From Trinickia dinghuensis (lineage in GTDB: Bacteria; Pseudomonadota; Gammaproteobacteria; Burkholderiales; Burkholderiaceae), in NCBI RefSeq assembly GCF_003367175.1, contig NZ_QRGA01000014.1:212998-276997 (forward strand): DNA of 64,000 nucleotides, in the 5' to 3' direction. This document shows, in pieces, positions 41,889 to 51,195 of this stretch (the stretch's first letter is position 1; each line of letters starts with the position of its first letter). The notes beneath the pieces were generated by a model. The model had not been told where the DNA came from, did not search any database, and saw only the letters and a list, made by a program, of their open reading frames with translations. The translations under genes and the position numbers were made by a program.

Positions 41889-42311
41889 ATGTCGACCCTA
41901 CGCCCCGACTACACGATCGAGACGATTCACGAGTACCAGCAGGGTACGCTGCCCGAGTTGCTCGGGGTGCGCGTGGTCGCGCTCGCGCAAGGCACGCTGA
42001 CGGGCAAGCTCGCGGTGCGCCCGCAACTGCTCGCGCCGAACGGCTTCCTGCACGCGGCGACGGTGATCGGCCTAGCCGATACGTGCTGCGGCTACGCCTG
42101 CTTGGCGCATCTGCCGGAACACGCGCACGGCTTCACGACGATCGAGCTGAAAAGCAACTTCCTCGGCACCTGCCGCGCGGGAACCGTGCGCGCCGTCGCG
42201 ACCGCCGTCCATCTGGGCCGCAGCACCCACGTATGGGACGCCTCGGTGTTCGATCCCGACGGTCATACGATTGCACTGTTCCGTTGCACGCAAATGATCC
42301 TGGCTCGATGA
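41889..42311 (+). CDS. PaaI-family hotdog thioesterase
   Basis: A 140-residue single hotdog-fold protein (GVRVVALAQGTLTGKLAV, NGFLHAATVIGLADTCCGY, TTIELKSNFLGTCRAGTV). Such enzymes hydrolyse acyl- or aryl-CoA esters. AGGAGG lies just upstream of the start, with a longer than usual gap. Its stop overlaps the cobU start by 4 bp (ATGA), yet it has no known role in cobalamin synthesis; the coupling may be positional only. Confidence 0.85.
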   Translation: MSTLRPDYTIETIHEYQQGTLPELLGVRVVALAQGTLTGKLAVRPQLLAPNGFLHAATVIGLADTCCGYACLAHLPEHAHGFTTIELKSNFLGTCRAGTVRAVATAVHLGRSTHVWDASVFDPDGHTIALFRCTQMILAR

Positions 42312-42886
42312 GGCACCCCGATCTTACCTTCGTCCTCGGCGGCGCCCGCTCGGGCAAGAGCCGCCACGCCGAGCAGCTCGCGCAAACGCAAGCATCGCGC
42401 CTCGGCCTGCCCGTGACCTATATCGCGACGGCACGCGACGCCGGAGATGCGGAATTCGCCGCACGCATCGCGCATCACCGCGCACGCCGCCCCGCGCAAT
42501 GGGGCCTCGTCGAGGCCGGCGCCGACCTCGCCGAAGCGATTGCCGGCACGGACGACGGCCGCACCTGCATCCTCGTCGACTGCCTCACGCTTTGGCTCGC
42601 CAACGTGATCTGCCCCGCGAACGACGAGGACGGACGGGAAGGCTTGCAGAACGACGACTGCGCGGCCCGCATGGATGCGCTCGAAACGGCGCTGTCGCGC
42701 GTGCGAGGGCCCGTCATCGTCGTCAGCAACGAAATCGGCATGGGGGTCGTGCCGATGGGCGCCATGACGCGCCGATACGTCGACGAACTGGGGCGGCTCA
42801 ATCAACGCGTCGCGGCGCTCGCGCGAGAGGTGACGCTGATGGTGGCGGGGCTGCCAATGACCGTCAAAAGCGAAGGAACTCGATGA
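42308..42886 (+). CDS. cobU: Adenosylcobinamide kinase / adenosylcobinamide-phosphate guanylyltransferase
   Basis: A 192-residue CobU/CobP. The P-loop GGARSGKS (11-18), VTYIATARDAGDAEFAARI, the His-rich stretch AHHRARRP where the guanylylated His is expected, ILVDCLTLWLAN and VSNEIGMGVVPMG are typical. It phosphorylates adenosylcobinamide and then adds GMP, activating it for CobS. It overlaps the thioesterase upstream and btuF downstream, both by 4 bp. Confidence 0.95.
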   Translation: MRHPDLTFVLGGARSGKSRHAEQLAQTQASRLGLPVTYIATARDAGDAEFAARIAHHRARRPAQWGLVEAGADLAEAIAGTDDGRTCILVDCLTLWLANVICPANDEDGREGLQNDDCAARMDALETALSRVRGPVIVVSNEIGMGVVPMGAMTRRYVDELGRLNQRVAALAREVTLMVAGLPMTVKSEGTR

Positions 42887-43839
42887 GCGCCGCCCAACGC
42901 CCACGCGCGGCGCGGCGCGCGGCCGTCCGCTGCGCCCTCGCTTGGGCGGCTCTGCTCCCGCTCGCCCCTTGCGCGTCTGCGGCGATCACGGTCACCGACG
43001 ACGCCGGCCAGCGCGTCACGCTCGCCGCGCCGGCCCAGCGCGTCGTGGCGCTCGCACCGCACGCAGTCGAGCTCGCCTACGCGGCCGGCGGCGGCGCCAA
43101 GCTCGTCGGCGCCGTGTCCTATAGCGACTACCCGAGCGCCGCGAAAGCCCTGCCGCGCGTCGGCAGCAACACCTCGCTCGATCTCGAGCGCATCGTCGCG
43201 CTCAAACCCGACCTCGTGATCGTCTGGCGCCACGGCAACGGCGAGCGCCAGCTCGATCGCCTGCGCGCGCTTGGCATCCCGCTTTATCACAGCGAGCCGC
43301 GCAAGCTCGACGACGTCGCGACCGATCTCATCGCGTTGGGCACGCTGATGGGCACCGGCGCGCAGGCGCGAGCGGCGGCCGCCGACTATCGCGGCAAGAT
43401 CGCGGCGCTGCGCGAACGCTACGCCGGGCGGGCGCCCGTCAGCGTCTTTTACGAAGTGTGGGCCGATCCGCTGATGACGCTGAACGGCACGCATATCGTC
43501 AGCGACGTCATCGCGTTGTGCGGCGGGCGCAATGTCTTTGCGAAGCTGACGCCGCTCGTGCCGACGGTATCGACCGAGGCCGTCGTCGCCGCGAATCCCG
43601 AGGCGATCGTGACGACGAGCCAAGGCGCCACGCAGGCCGACGCACCGCTGCCGAGCCTCGCCGCATGGCGCGCTTGGCCACGGATGACGGCGGTTGCACG
43701 CGGCAATCTGTTCGCGATCGACGGCGATCTCATCAACCGGCCCGCGCCGCGCCTGGCACAAGGCGCCGAGCAACTGTGCCGAGACTTGCAATTCGCGCGC
43801 GAGCGCAGAAGCCAAGCCGATGCCGTGAGCCCGCGCTAA
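42883..43839 (+). CDS. btuF: Cobalamin ABC transporter substrate-binding protein, BtuF-like
   Basis: A 318-residue periplasmic binding protein. A signal peptide (ALAWAALLPLAPCASA) is followed by a BtuF/TroA-type fold: AQRVVALAPHAVELAYAAG, LDLERIVALKPDLVIVW, FYEVWADPLMTLNG and VVAANPEAIVTT. It delivers corrinoids to BtuCD, encoded about 3.7 kb away on the other strand. It overlaps the cobU stop by 4 bp and converges on cobC. Confidence 0.9.
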   Translation: MSAAQRPRAARRAAVRCALAWAALLPLAPCASAAITVTDDAGQRVTLAAPAQRVVALAPHAVELAYAAGGGAKLVGAVSYSDYPSAAKALPRVGSNTSLDLERIVALKPDLVIVWRHGNGERQLDRLRALGIPLYHSEPRKLDDVATDLIALGTLMGTGAQARAAAADYRGKIAALRERYAGRAPVSVFYEVWADPLMTLNGTHIVSDVIALCGGRNVFAKLTPLVPTVSTEAVVAANPEAIVTTSQGATQADAPLPSLAAWRAWPRMTAVARGNLFAIDGDLINRPAPRLAQGAEQLCRDLQFARERRSQADAVSPR

Positions 43840-43926
43840 AGGCCGAGGCACCGAACGCCGAGTAACGGGCAAAGGGGCAACGGGTAACGAATCTCGATGT
43901 GGGGCCGCCTATCGTGTATCGGCCGC

Positions 43927-44523
43927 TCACACGTTCCAACGCAGCAGACGCCACTCGCCGCCCGGCGCGCCGCGCCGCAGCCAGACGACGGCAGCCATCT
44001 CCAGCGGCCACTTCAGCGTCGTCTCGATCGCCTCGTCGAGCACGAGCGCGGCGATCGTCCGCATGACACCCGCGTGCGTCACGGCGAGCACGCTCGAGCC
44101 CGCGGCACCTTCCGCCTCGCGCCAGAGTTCGAGCCACGCGCCGACGCGCGCCTCGAACTGCGCCACGCTTTCGCCTCCGTGCATGCGCGCGTGGCGCAAA
44201 TCGGCAGCCCACGCATCGAGCGCCGCGCGGTCGATCGCGTCCCAGCGCTGCCCTTCCCACGTGCCGAAGTCGATCTCCTGCAAGCGCACATCGACAGCGC
44301 ACGCGCAGCCGAAATGCCGCGCGAGCGGATGCGCGACGTCGGCGCATCGCCGCAGCGGACTCGTCGCGAAGTGCTCGGGCGGCGGCACATCGAGCGCCGC
44401 GAGGCGGGCGGCGAGCAAGCGCGCCGACGCGGCCGCATCGACAGCCAACGGCACGTCGGTCTTGCCGTAGCAGACACCGGCATCGATCGCCGGTGTCGGA
44501 TGACGAATCAGAACGAGGTCCAC
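43927..44523 (-). CDS. cobC: Histidine phosphatase, probable alpha-ribazole phosphatase
   Basis: A 198-residue phosphoglycerate-mutase-type phosphatase: catalytic LIRHPTPAIDAG, TSPLRRCADVA, LQEIDFGTWEGQRWD and VTHAGVMRTI. In this operon it should remove the phosphate from alpha-ribazole phosphate or adenosylcobalamin phosphate. The GTG at 44523 is chosen because it begins the conserved start and overlaps the cobS stop by 16 bp. Longer frames run through cobS and lack sense. Confidence 0.9.
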   Translation of the reverse strand: MDLVLIRHPTPAIDAGVCYGKTDVPLAVDAAASARLLAARLAALDVPPPEHFATSPLRRCADVAHPLARHFGCACAVDVRLQEIDFGTWEGQRWDAIDRAALDAWAADLRHARMHGGESVAQFEARVGAWLELWREAEGAAGSSVLAVTHAGVMRTIAALVLDEAIETTLKWPLEMAAVVWLRRGAPGGEWRLLRWNV

Positions 44524-45389
44524 GCGAGTGCGGATAGATAGAGCGCAAGCTCGAAGATCTGCTGCGCGAGCCCGAGGCAATCGCCCGTATAGCCGCCGAG
44601 CCGGCGCGCGAAGTAGCGCCCGAGCAGGAAGCGCAAGGCCAGCGCCACCGCGAGCCCGAGCGCGCCCGCGCGCCAATCCGGCAAAACGAGCCACGGCAAG
44701 CCGAGCGCGAGCGCAACGGCAAGCGAGCGCGCCGGCATCCGTTGTGCGACGGGCTTGGCTTTGCCCTCCTCGCGCGCGTAGTCGTGCGTGGCCAGAAAAC
44801 TCACGGCCAGCGCGCGGCTCGCGGCATGCGCGCTCACCATCGTCCAAGCGGCCGTCGCGGCAGGCAGCGCGGCGAGCGTCTGCCACTTGAGCGCCAACGC
44901 GATCACGAGCCCGATCGCACCGAACGCGCCGAGCCGCGGATCGCGCATGATGCGCAGCGCGTCCTCGCGCGTCGGGCCGCCGCCGAATCCGTCGCAGCAA
45001 TCGGCGAGACCGTCCTCGTGCAGCGCGCCCGTCGCCAGCAGCGTGGCGGCCATCGATAGCAGCACGGCAACCGGTGGCGGAAACACGCACCGGGCGATCA
45101 GATAAACGAGCGCGCCCGCCGCACCGACGAGTGCCCCGACGACAGGAAAGTAGCGCGCCGCGCCGGCGAGATCGTTCCGATCGAGAGCGATCGCGGGCGG
45201 AATCGGCACGCGGGTGAAATAGCCCAGCGCGGCGACGAGGCATCGCAGTTCATCGTGCCACCTCGGACGGCGTCGAACGAGCGATGCCGCGCCGGAGGCG
45301 GCTCGATGGGAAGGTCCATCGTCCGGCTCGGCTCGCGGTTCGCCGGAGGATGCGGACGACGCCGGGCGCGTGCCCCGCTCGTCCGTCAT
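44508..45389 (-). CDS. cobS: Adenosylcobinamide-GDP ribazoletransferase (cobalamin synthase)
   Basis: A 293-residue membrane enzyme that joins adenosylcobinamide-GDP to alpha-ribazole. About 60 hydrophilic residues precede the usual start (LRCLVAALGYFTRVPIP). The active-site motif ATGALHEDGLADCCDGFGGG and six or so hydrophobic segments follow. It overlaps cobT by 4 bp upstream and cobC downstream, an operon cobT-cobS-cobC. Confidence 0.93.
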   Translation of the reverse strand: MTDERGTRPASSASSGEPRAEPDDGPSHRAASGAASLVRRRPRWHDELRCLVAALGYFTRVPIPPAIALDRNDLAGAARYFPVVGALVGAAGALVYLIARCVFPPPVAVLLSMAATLLATGALHEDGLADCCDGFGGGPTREDALRIMRDPRLGAFGAIGLVIALALKWQTLAALPAATAAWTMVSAHAASRALAVSFLATHDYAREEGKAKPVAQRMPARSLAVALALGLPWLVLPDWRAGALGLAVALALRFLLGRYFARRLGGYTGDCLGLAQQIFELALYLSALAWTSF

Positions 45390-46441
45390 CGCGCCTCGCG
45401 CCCGGCGACGCCGGCCGATTCGAAGCTCGCCATGTCGTTCAGGATCGCAACTGCCGCCCTCAGCACCGGCAACGCCAGCGCCGCCCCCGTCCCTTCGCCG
45501 AGCCGCATGTCGAGCGCGAGCAGCGGCTTCGCGCCGAAGTAGTCGAGCATGCGCCGATGCCCCGCCTCGTTCGACAGATGCGCGAACACACAGTAATCGC
45601 GCAGGGCCGGTGCGATCGCATCGGCGACGACCAGCGCCGAGGTCGCGATGAACCCGTCGACGAGAATCGTCATCTTCGCTTCGGCCGCGGCAAGGTAGGC
45701 GCCCGCGATCATCGCGATTTCGAAGCCGCCGAACGCCGCGAGCACGTCGATCGGCTCGGTCGCATCCTGGTTCGCCGCGAGCGCCGAGGCCAAGACGTTG
45801 CGCTTGCGCGCAAGGCCTGCGTTGTCGAGACCGGTGCCCCGCCCGACGCATTCGTCGATCGGCACGCCGCACATCCGGCTCATCAAACAAGCGGCCGACG
45901 ACGTATTGCCGATCCCCATCTCGCCGAAGCCGATCACGTTGGTGCCGAGCGCGGCATGATGGCGCACGCGCGCCGCGCCCGCCTGCATGGCCGCGAGCGC
46001 CTCCTCACGCGTCATCGCCGGCCCGTGCGCGAAGTTGCGCGTGCCGGGACCGATCGGGATATCGACGAGACCGGGCAGCGGCGAGAGCGGTGTCGCGACA
46101 CCGGCGTTGACGACTTCAAGCGTCAACTCGGACACGCGGCTGATCGCATTGATGGCCGCGCCGCCCGCGAGAAAATTCGCGACCATCTGCGCGGTGACCG
46201 CTTGCGGGTACGGGCTCACACCCTCCCGCACAATGCCGTGGTCGGCCGCGAACACGATCATCGCGGGCCGTGCGATGGTGGGTCGCGTGCTCTGCTGAAT
46301 CATGCCCATCTGGCGCGCGACGGTCTCGAGCATGCCGAGGCTACCCGGCGGCTTCGTCTTGGCATCGATCATGCGTGTCAGCGCATCGCGCAGCGTGCGA
46401 TCGAGCGGTTCGACGATGGGCAACGGAAGTGGTGCGTTCAT
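45386..46441 (-). CDS. cobT: Nicotinate-nucleotide--dimethylbenzimidazole phosphoribosyltransferase
   Basis: A 351-residue CobT, which activates the lower ligand of cobalamin to alpha-ribazole phosphate. Typical sequences are KTKPPGSLGMLE, IVFAADHGIVREGVSPYP, IGFGEMGIGNTSSAACL and DGFIATSALV. It leads the minus-strand cobT-cobS-cobC operon. The 245-bp space upstream (46442-46686), after btuD, holds no gene and no recognisable second cobalamin riboswitch. Confidence 0.95.
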   Translation of the reverse strand: MNAPLPLPIVEPLDRTLRDALTRMIDAKTKPPGSLGMLETVARQMGMIQQSTRPTIARPAMIVFAADHGIVREGVSPYPQAVTAQMVANFLAGGAAINAISRVSELTLEVVNAGVATPLSPLPGLVDIPIGPGTRNFAHGPAMTREEALAAMQAGAARVRHHAALGTNVIGFGEMGIGNTSSAACLMSRMCGVPIDECVGRGTGLDNAGLARKRNVLASALAANQDATEPIDVLAAFGGFEIAMIAGAYLAAAEAKMTILVDGFIATSALVVADAIAPALRDYCVFAHLSNEAGHRRMLDYFGAKPLLALDMRLGEGTGAALALPVLRAAVAILNDMASFESAGVAGREAR

Positions 46442-46686
46442 TCTCAGTTCAATGTCGTGGCGGGCGATGCGCGGCCGGCAAGGTGAATAGACAAACTAGA
46501 CAAACCCGTGTTCGGCGTGACCCGGCCCCGAAGGCCGAATCGCGCAGCGCAAAGATGTCACCATACCCGCAACGCTCGCCCTTCTTCAATTCGGTAAAAC
46601 CGCACCGTCGGCGCTCGCCGGTGCCGGGGTGCCACTATATAGGGTCCACCGGCGTAGCGTGCGCTCACTTCTTACTCTCGCCTTGC

Positions 46687-47508
46687 TCACCTTGGCGCGC
46701 CCGGCAGCGCCGGCACCAGCGCCTCATAACCGCCCTGCTCGATCAAGACGAGCGGATATCCGAACGCGCGGCTCGCGAGCGCGGGCGTCAGCACGTCGCG
46801 CACGGGCCCCGTATGAGCGGCCCCGTTGCCTTCCAGCAGCAGCGCATGCGTCGCGAAGCGGCGAGCGATATTGAGGTCATGGCACGAAAAAAACACCGTG
46901 CGCGTCGACGCCCGCGTCCATCGCACGAGGGCGTTCATGCAGTCGATCTGATGGTGCCAATCGAGAAAGGCGAGCGGCTCGTCGAGCAAGAGCAGCGGCG
47001 CTTCCTGGCATAGCGCCGCGGCCAGCGAGACACGCTGCCGCTCGCCGCCCGAGAGCGAGAGTACATCGCGCGAGGCGAGCGACTCGAGCCCGAGCGCTTC
47101 CAGCGCCGCAAACGCCGCCGCGCGGTCGGCAAGACGCTCCCAGCCCCAGCCGGTCAAATGGGGAAAGCGGTTGAGCAGAACGATGTCGAGCACGCTGGCA
47201 CCGAACGCGTCATGCGACGTCTGCGGCATCAACGCGCGCCGGCGCGCGAGCGTCGCGCTCGGCCATGCATCGATCCGTTCGCCGTCGACGTCGACGTGCC
47301 CGCCGGCCGGCCGCGCCAAGCCCGCCAGCGCGGTAATCAGCGTCGTCTTGCCGGCGCCGTTCGGCCCGGCGACACACCAGATCTCGCCGGGATAGAACGT
47401 ATGCGTGAAGTCCTCGAGCAGCGTGCGCGCACCCGCGCGCAGCGTCAGATGCTGCGCCGACAGCGAGGCGCGCCGAGTATCGGCGCCGATGTTCGTGAGC
47501 GATTTCAC
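46687..47508 (-). CDS. btuD: Cobalamin/iron-type ABC transporter ATP-binding protein
   Basis: A 273-residue ABC ATPase: Walker A AGPNGAGKTTLI, Q-loop RALMPQTSHDAF, signature LSLSGGERQRVSLA, Walker B LLLLDEPLAFLDW and the switch His in FFSCHDLN. It powers the BtuC permease, as the gene order btuB-btuC-btuD behind a cobalamin riboswitch indicates. The GTG start overlaps the btuC stop by 4 bp (GTGA). Confidence 0.9.
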   Translation of the reverse strand: MKSLTNIGADTRRASLSAQHLTLRAGARTLLEDFTHTFYPGEIWCVAGPNGAGKTTLITALAGLARPAGGHVDVDGERIDAWPSATLARRRALMPQTSHDAFGASVLDIVLLNRFPHLTGWGWERLADRAAAFAALEALGLESLASRDVLSLSGGERQRVSLAAALCQEAPLLLLDEPLAFLDWHHQIDCMNALVRWTRASTRTVFFSCHDLNIARRFATHALLLEGNGAAHTGPVRDVLTPALASRAFGYPLVLIEQGGYEALVPALPGAPR

Positions 47509-48590
47509 CGGCGTCTCCCGAGCAGCATCCAGAGAAACACGGGCACGCCGACGAGCGCAGTCACGACGCCAACCGGCAGTTGCGCCGGCGCGATGATCGT
47601 GCGCGCGACGAGATCGGCGCCCATGACGGCGACGCCACCCGCGAGCGCGCTGGCCGGCACGAGCATGCGCTGATCGTTGCCGAGCACGAGCCGCAGCGCA
47701 TGCGGCACGACGAGGCCGACGAAGCCGATCGTACCGGCCGTGGTCACGCTCGCGGCCGCCGCGAGCGAGGCCACCACGTAAATCCGTAGGCGCAGTCGCG
47801 TTGCCGGCACCCCGAGCGATGCGGCGAGCGCGTCGCCGCGCAGCAGCACGTTCAATTGCGGCGCGGCGGGCACGCTCACACCGAGCGCGACGGCCAGCGC
47901 GACAAGCGCCGGCCACGGATTCGCCGCGCCGTTCAAATCGCCGGTCAGCCAAAACACGATGCCGCGCAGCCGGTCGTCGGGGGCGAGCGCGATCAGCAGC
48001 GTGACGACGGCGCCCCATCCCGTGGCGACGACGACGCCCGTGAGCAGCAAGCGCGGCGAGGCTTCTTGCGGCTCGCCGCGCCAGAACTCGCGCCGGGCCA
48101 GGCCGAGCACGAGCGCGACCGAGAGCATGGCGCCGCCGAACGACGCGACATCGACGAGCCACCAGGCGCAGCCGGCGAAGAGCGCCGCTACCGCAAATGC
48201 GGCCGCGCCACCGGAGACGCCGAGCACGTAGGGCTCGGCCAGCGGATTGCGCAGCAGGACCTGCAGCAGCGCACCGGCGAGCGCGAGCAACGCGCCGCAC
48301 GAGAAACCCGCGACGGCGCGCGGCAAGCGCAGCGTCCGCACGATCTCGCCGGCAACGTCGCCCGTGCCTCCGGCCGCGGCCGCATGTCCCGGCAGGTGCA
48401 GCAGCGCAAGTACCGCCCGCGCGGGCGAGATCGTCACGCTGCCCAGCATGAGCGCGGCGATGAAAACGGCGAGCGCGGCCAGCGCCAGCGCGCTCCACAC
48501 GAAGGCGGCGCGCCGAGCGTTCATTTGAGCGTGCGCGTGCGAAGCGGGCAAGTTCATCGCCGCGCGCTCGACCTTTCGCGCGGAAGGCAT
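47505..48590 (-). CDS. btuC: FecCD/BtuC-family ABC transporter permease
   Basis: A 361-residue permease with about ten membrane segments and family motifs RTLRLPRAVAGFSCGALLAL, QVLLRNPLAEPYVLGVSGGA and TIGFVGLVVPHALRLVLG. With BtuD and BtuF it imports cobalamin across the inner membrane. The start is unsure: ATG 48590 is the longest, while ATG 48557 and ATG 48524 are in frame and nearer to the first helix. None has a good ribosome site. Confidence 0.88.
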   Translation of the reverse strand: MPSARKVERAAMNLPASHAHAQMNARRAAFVWSALALAALAVFIAALMLGSVTISPARAVLALLHLPGHAAAAGGTGDVAGEIVRTLRLPRAVAGFSCGALLALAGALLQVLLRNPLAEPYVLGVSGGAAAFAVAALFAGCAWWLVDVASFGGAMLSVALVLGLARREFWRGEPQEASPRLLLTGVVVATGWGAVVTLLIALAPDDRLRGIVFWLTGDLNGAANPWPALVALAVALGVSVPAAPQLNVLLRGDALAASLGVPATRLRLRIYVVASLAAAASVTTAGTIGFVGLVVPHALRLVLGNDQRMLVPASALAGGVAVMGADLVARTIIAPAQLPVGVVTALVGVPVFLWMLLGRRR

Positions 48591-48660
48591 CTCCGGCCGG
48601 CGGTGACGGCAGGCGCACCGCCGCGCAAAGGCGCGGGCATTTGCGACATGCGCCTACGCA

Positions 48661-50631
48661 TCATTGCTCCTGCCATCCGATCGTGATGAACGCGCTGCGG
48701 CGCGGCGTGTTGTACGTATAGGCAAGCTCATAGTTCTTGTCGAACAGATTGTCGATATGGGCGCGCACATACCAAGACTTCGTGATGTTGTAGCGCGCCG
48801 ATAGGCTAACTAGACCGAACCCGCCGAGATTGGTGCCGCCGTCGGTGTGCGGGCCGCTGACGATCCACTCCCCGCCGACACGCCAAGCGCCAAGCGGCCG
48901 GTTGGCGGAAAACGAAGCGAAGTGCCGCGCTCGTTGATTCAGGTCCGTGTCGTTCACTTCGTCCACGGGGTTTTGTACCGTGAGCGCCGCGCGCACGTCG
49001 GTCTTGCCGAGGCGGCCGGCCCACGACCCTTCGAGCCCTTGCACCTTGGCGCGATCGACGTTCTCGGCGAGATAGAACAACCCGCCTTGCGTCGGAACGT
49101 AATTGATCAAATCCGTGTAGCGCGTCTGAAACGCCGTGAGCCGCAGCACACCTAGCGTATCCGATGCGTATTGCAACGCCGCTTCGATCGAATGGCTGCG
49201 CTCGGGCCGAATCGACGTGTTGCCGCTGCCGGGGAAATACAGATCGTCGAAACTCGGTGCGCGAAATGCGCTCGAATAGCTCGCCGTCGCCTTCCAGTGC
49301 TCCGTGAAATCGAACCCGTAGCCGAGATAGTACGTGTTCGCGCCGCCGAAATCCGAATACTGATCGCGCCGCACATTGGCTTGGATCTGGCTCGCGCCGA
49401 AGCGCGCCGTGTAACCGGCGAACGCCGAATTCACGTGGCGATCGGGCGCCGCGAATTGGTCCGACTCCAAACTCTGATCGAGCCGCTCGTAGCCGATCTG
49501 CAGTTTCTGCTGCGCGGCGAGCTTGAAATCGTTCTGCCACGTGAATTGACGATTGTCGGTGTCGAAGCGGTTGTTGTAGAGCCCGTTCGTCTGATCGACA
49601 GCGCGATCGTCTCCGAGGCCCGCGGTCAAGTGCGTCGTCCACCAATCGGTCAACTTGCCGTTCGCGAACACCGACGCCAAACGAACCTTGCTGTAGAGAT
49701 AGTTGACGTCGGTCGGCTGGCCGTACGCGTTGTCGAACGCGTCCTTGCCGTCCGATTCGAAGTACCGCACGCCCGCGTCCCAGCCATGGTCGAACTGATG
49801 GCGCAGCGAGGCCGAGACGCTCTCGTTCAGATAGCCATCCGCCGCCGGGTTCACGTTCGGGGCGAGCGCTGAATTGATCGAGGAGAAGCCGTCGTCCTTC
49901 GAGCGCCCCACGCTGAGGCTGAACGTCGTCTTGCCGTCCTTGTCGAGCGCTCCGTTCACGCCGGCCTGCTGCGTCTGCGTGTGATAGCTGCCGTAGCCGA
50001 CGGAAAAATCGAACCGCGGCGGGTGGTTGCCCCCGTCTTTCGTGAACACCTGCACGACGCCGCCCATCGCGCCGGAACCATAGAGCGCCGACACGTCGCC
50101 GTTGACGACTTCGACGTGATCGACCTCCGACAGCGGAATTTGCCCGAGCTGGATCTGGCTCAGACTCACCGAATCGACGCGCATCCCGTCGATCAGCACC
50201 AGCGATTCGGTGGCCGTGCCGCCGCGAAGCATCAGCGTCGCGTTCGAACCCGGCGGGCCGTTGCGAATAATCTGCGCGCCGGGGGCCTGTTCGAGCAGCC
50301 CGGGCAAATCCGTCGCGGTCGTATCGGCAATGTCCTGCCGCGAGAAACGCGTCGTTTGCGGAATGGCTTCGGAGAGCGGCTGCGGCCCGCGCTGCGCCGT
50401 GACGACGATCGGCTCGAGGGAGCCGCCAAGGGCGGCGGCGCTGCCGTTCGTCGCGCGGGCCGCGGGTATGTTGGCCGCCGGTGCGCTGGCCGCGTCCGGG
50501 GACGCCGCGGCGGCCGTAGCGGAAGAGCCGTCGGGAGAAGCAGCCGATGGGGCGGGCGCGCTCTGCGCGAGCGCAACGAGCGGCAGACCGGCGAGCGCAA
50601 TGAGCGCCGCGCGGACAGTAGGCGTGGACAT
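48661..50631 (-). CDS. btuB: TonB-dependent cobalamin receptor
   Basis: A 656-residue outer-membrane receptor. A signal peptide (AALIALAGLPLVALAQ), an Ala/Ser-rich stretch, TonB box-like EPIVVTAQR, plug domain (DLPGLLEQAPGAQIIRNG, SLVLIDGMRVDS, VEVVNGDVSALYGSGAMGGV) and a 22-strand barrel ending in a terminal aromatic-type segment (SAFITIGWQEQ). It takes up cobalamin, driven by TonB. A cobalamin riboswitch lies in the leader, which is the usual control. The ATG at 50631 begins the signal peptide. Confidence 0.94.
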   Translation of the reverse strand: MSTPTVRAALIALAGLPLVALAQSAPAPSAASPDGSSATAAAASPDAASAPAANIPAARATNGSAAALGGSLEPIVVTAQRGPQPLSEAIPQTTRFSRQDIADTTATDLPGLLEQAPGAQIIRNGPPGSNATLMLRGGTATESLVLIDGMRVDSVSLSQIQLGQIPLSEVDHVEVVNGDVSALYGSGAMGGVVQVFTKDGGNHPPRFDFSVGYGSYHTQTQQAGVNGALDKDGKTTFSLSVGRSKDDGFSSINSALAPNVNPAADGYLNESVSASLRHQFDHGWDAGVRYFESDGKDAFDNAYGQPTDVNYLYSKVRLASVFANGKLTDWWTTHLTAGLGDDRAVDQTNGLYNNRFDTDNRQFTWQNDFKLAAQQKLQIGYERLDQSLESDQFAAPDRHVNSAFAGYTARFGASQIQANVRRDQYSDFGGANTYYLGYGFDFTEHWKATASYSSAFRAPSFDDLYFPGSGNTSIRPERSHSIEAALQYASDTLGVLRLTAFQTRYTDLINYVPTQGGLFYLAENVDRAKVQGLEGSWAGRLGKTDVRAALTVQNPVDEVNDTDLNQRARHFASFSANRPLGAWRVGGEWIVSGPHTDGGTNLGGFGLVSLSARYNITKSWYVRAHIDNLFDKNYELAYTYNTPRRSAFITIGWQEQ

Positions 50632-50714
50632 CGTGTAGTTTTCCAGTGATACCGGCACGCACCCTGCTCCCCGCAGGCTGCTTGTCATCGAGCGCCACGC
50701 GGCTCGCGCAGCCG

Positions 50715-50738
50715 TCATACGACGCGCGAGCGCGGCAT
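50715..50738 (-). CDS. Seven-codon leader ORF between the riboswitch and btuB
   Basis: The leader RNA has a very good ribosome site (GGGGGAG, 50749-50743) 4 bases before an ATG that encodes only MPRSRVV and a stop. btuB starts 84 bases further on, behind a much weaker site. The small ORF could couple the riboswitch decision to translation or transcription termination. It may also be chance. Confidence 0.4.
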   Translation of the reverse strand: MPRSRVV

Positions 50739-50753
50739 CGCACTCCCCCTTTT

Positions 50754-50960
50754 GGCCGGTATCCGGGCTGGCGACACACCGCATCCGCCTTCCCGCGCGA
50801 ACACGCGCAGTGGCCATGGAGCGGTGGACGCGGCCGCATTTGCAATGCCGCGCATGTCGCTTACCGTTGGCGGGGACAGCACAGGTTGGCTCGTCCAAGC
50901 GGACTTCGCTCCCTGTTTCCCGTTTAACCGCGTGCGTAGTAGCCTAGCGCGCGAGCACCA
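50754..50960 (-). promoter_or_regulatory. Cobalamin riboswitch (B12 element) in the btuB leader
   Basis: Read on the minus strand, the RNA has GGTGC at its 5' side, GTTAAACGGGAAACAGG, later GGCCACTG, CGGGAAGGCGG and, at 50769-50754, the B12 box AGCCCGGATACCGGCC, which matches the consensus AGTCAGGAGACCTGCC in form. Order and spacing fit the adenosylcobalamin riboswitch. It should reduce btuB-btuC-btuD expression when cobalamin is plentiful. The remaining DNA up to 51195 holds only a GGA-rich stretch (51027-51055) and the next promoter. Confidence 0.88.
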
Positions 50961-51195
50961 AAGTGCCGCAAGTGTAGGAGCGGCCCAGGGGAGCGTCAAG
51001 AATCCGAAGTCCTGCGCCGAAACCATCGGAAGACATCGGAGGACATTGGAAGAAAATCGCGAAATCCCTGCAAACATCGTGCGAAAAAGCACTTTCATGG
51101 AAAAAAGCCCACAACCGTTACGTCTCGATACGAGAGATCGATCGGAACTGCGGCTATTTAGCGCTAAAATGCGGGGTCTTTAGAGGACGCAGCAG

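Noticed and set aside
46442..46686. Possible second cobalamin riboswitch before cobT
   Set aside because: I could not find a B12 box, the GCCACTG element or matching helices on the minus strand.
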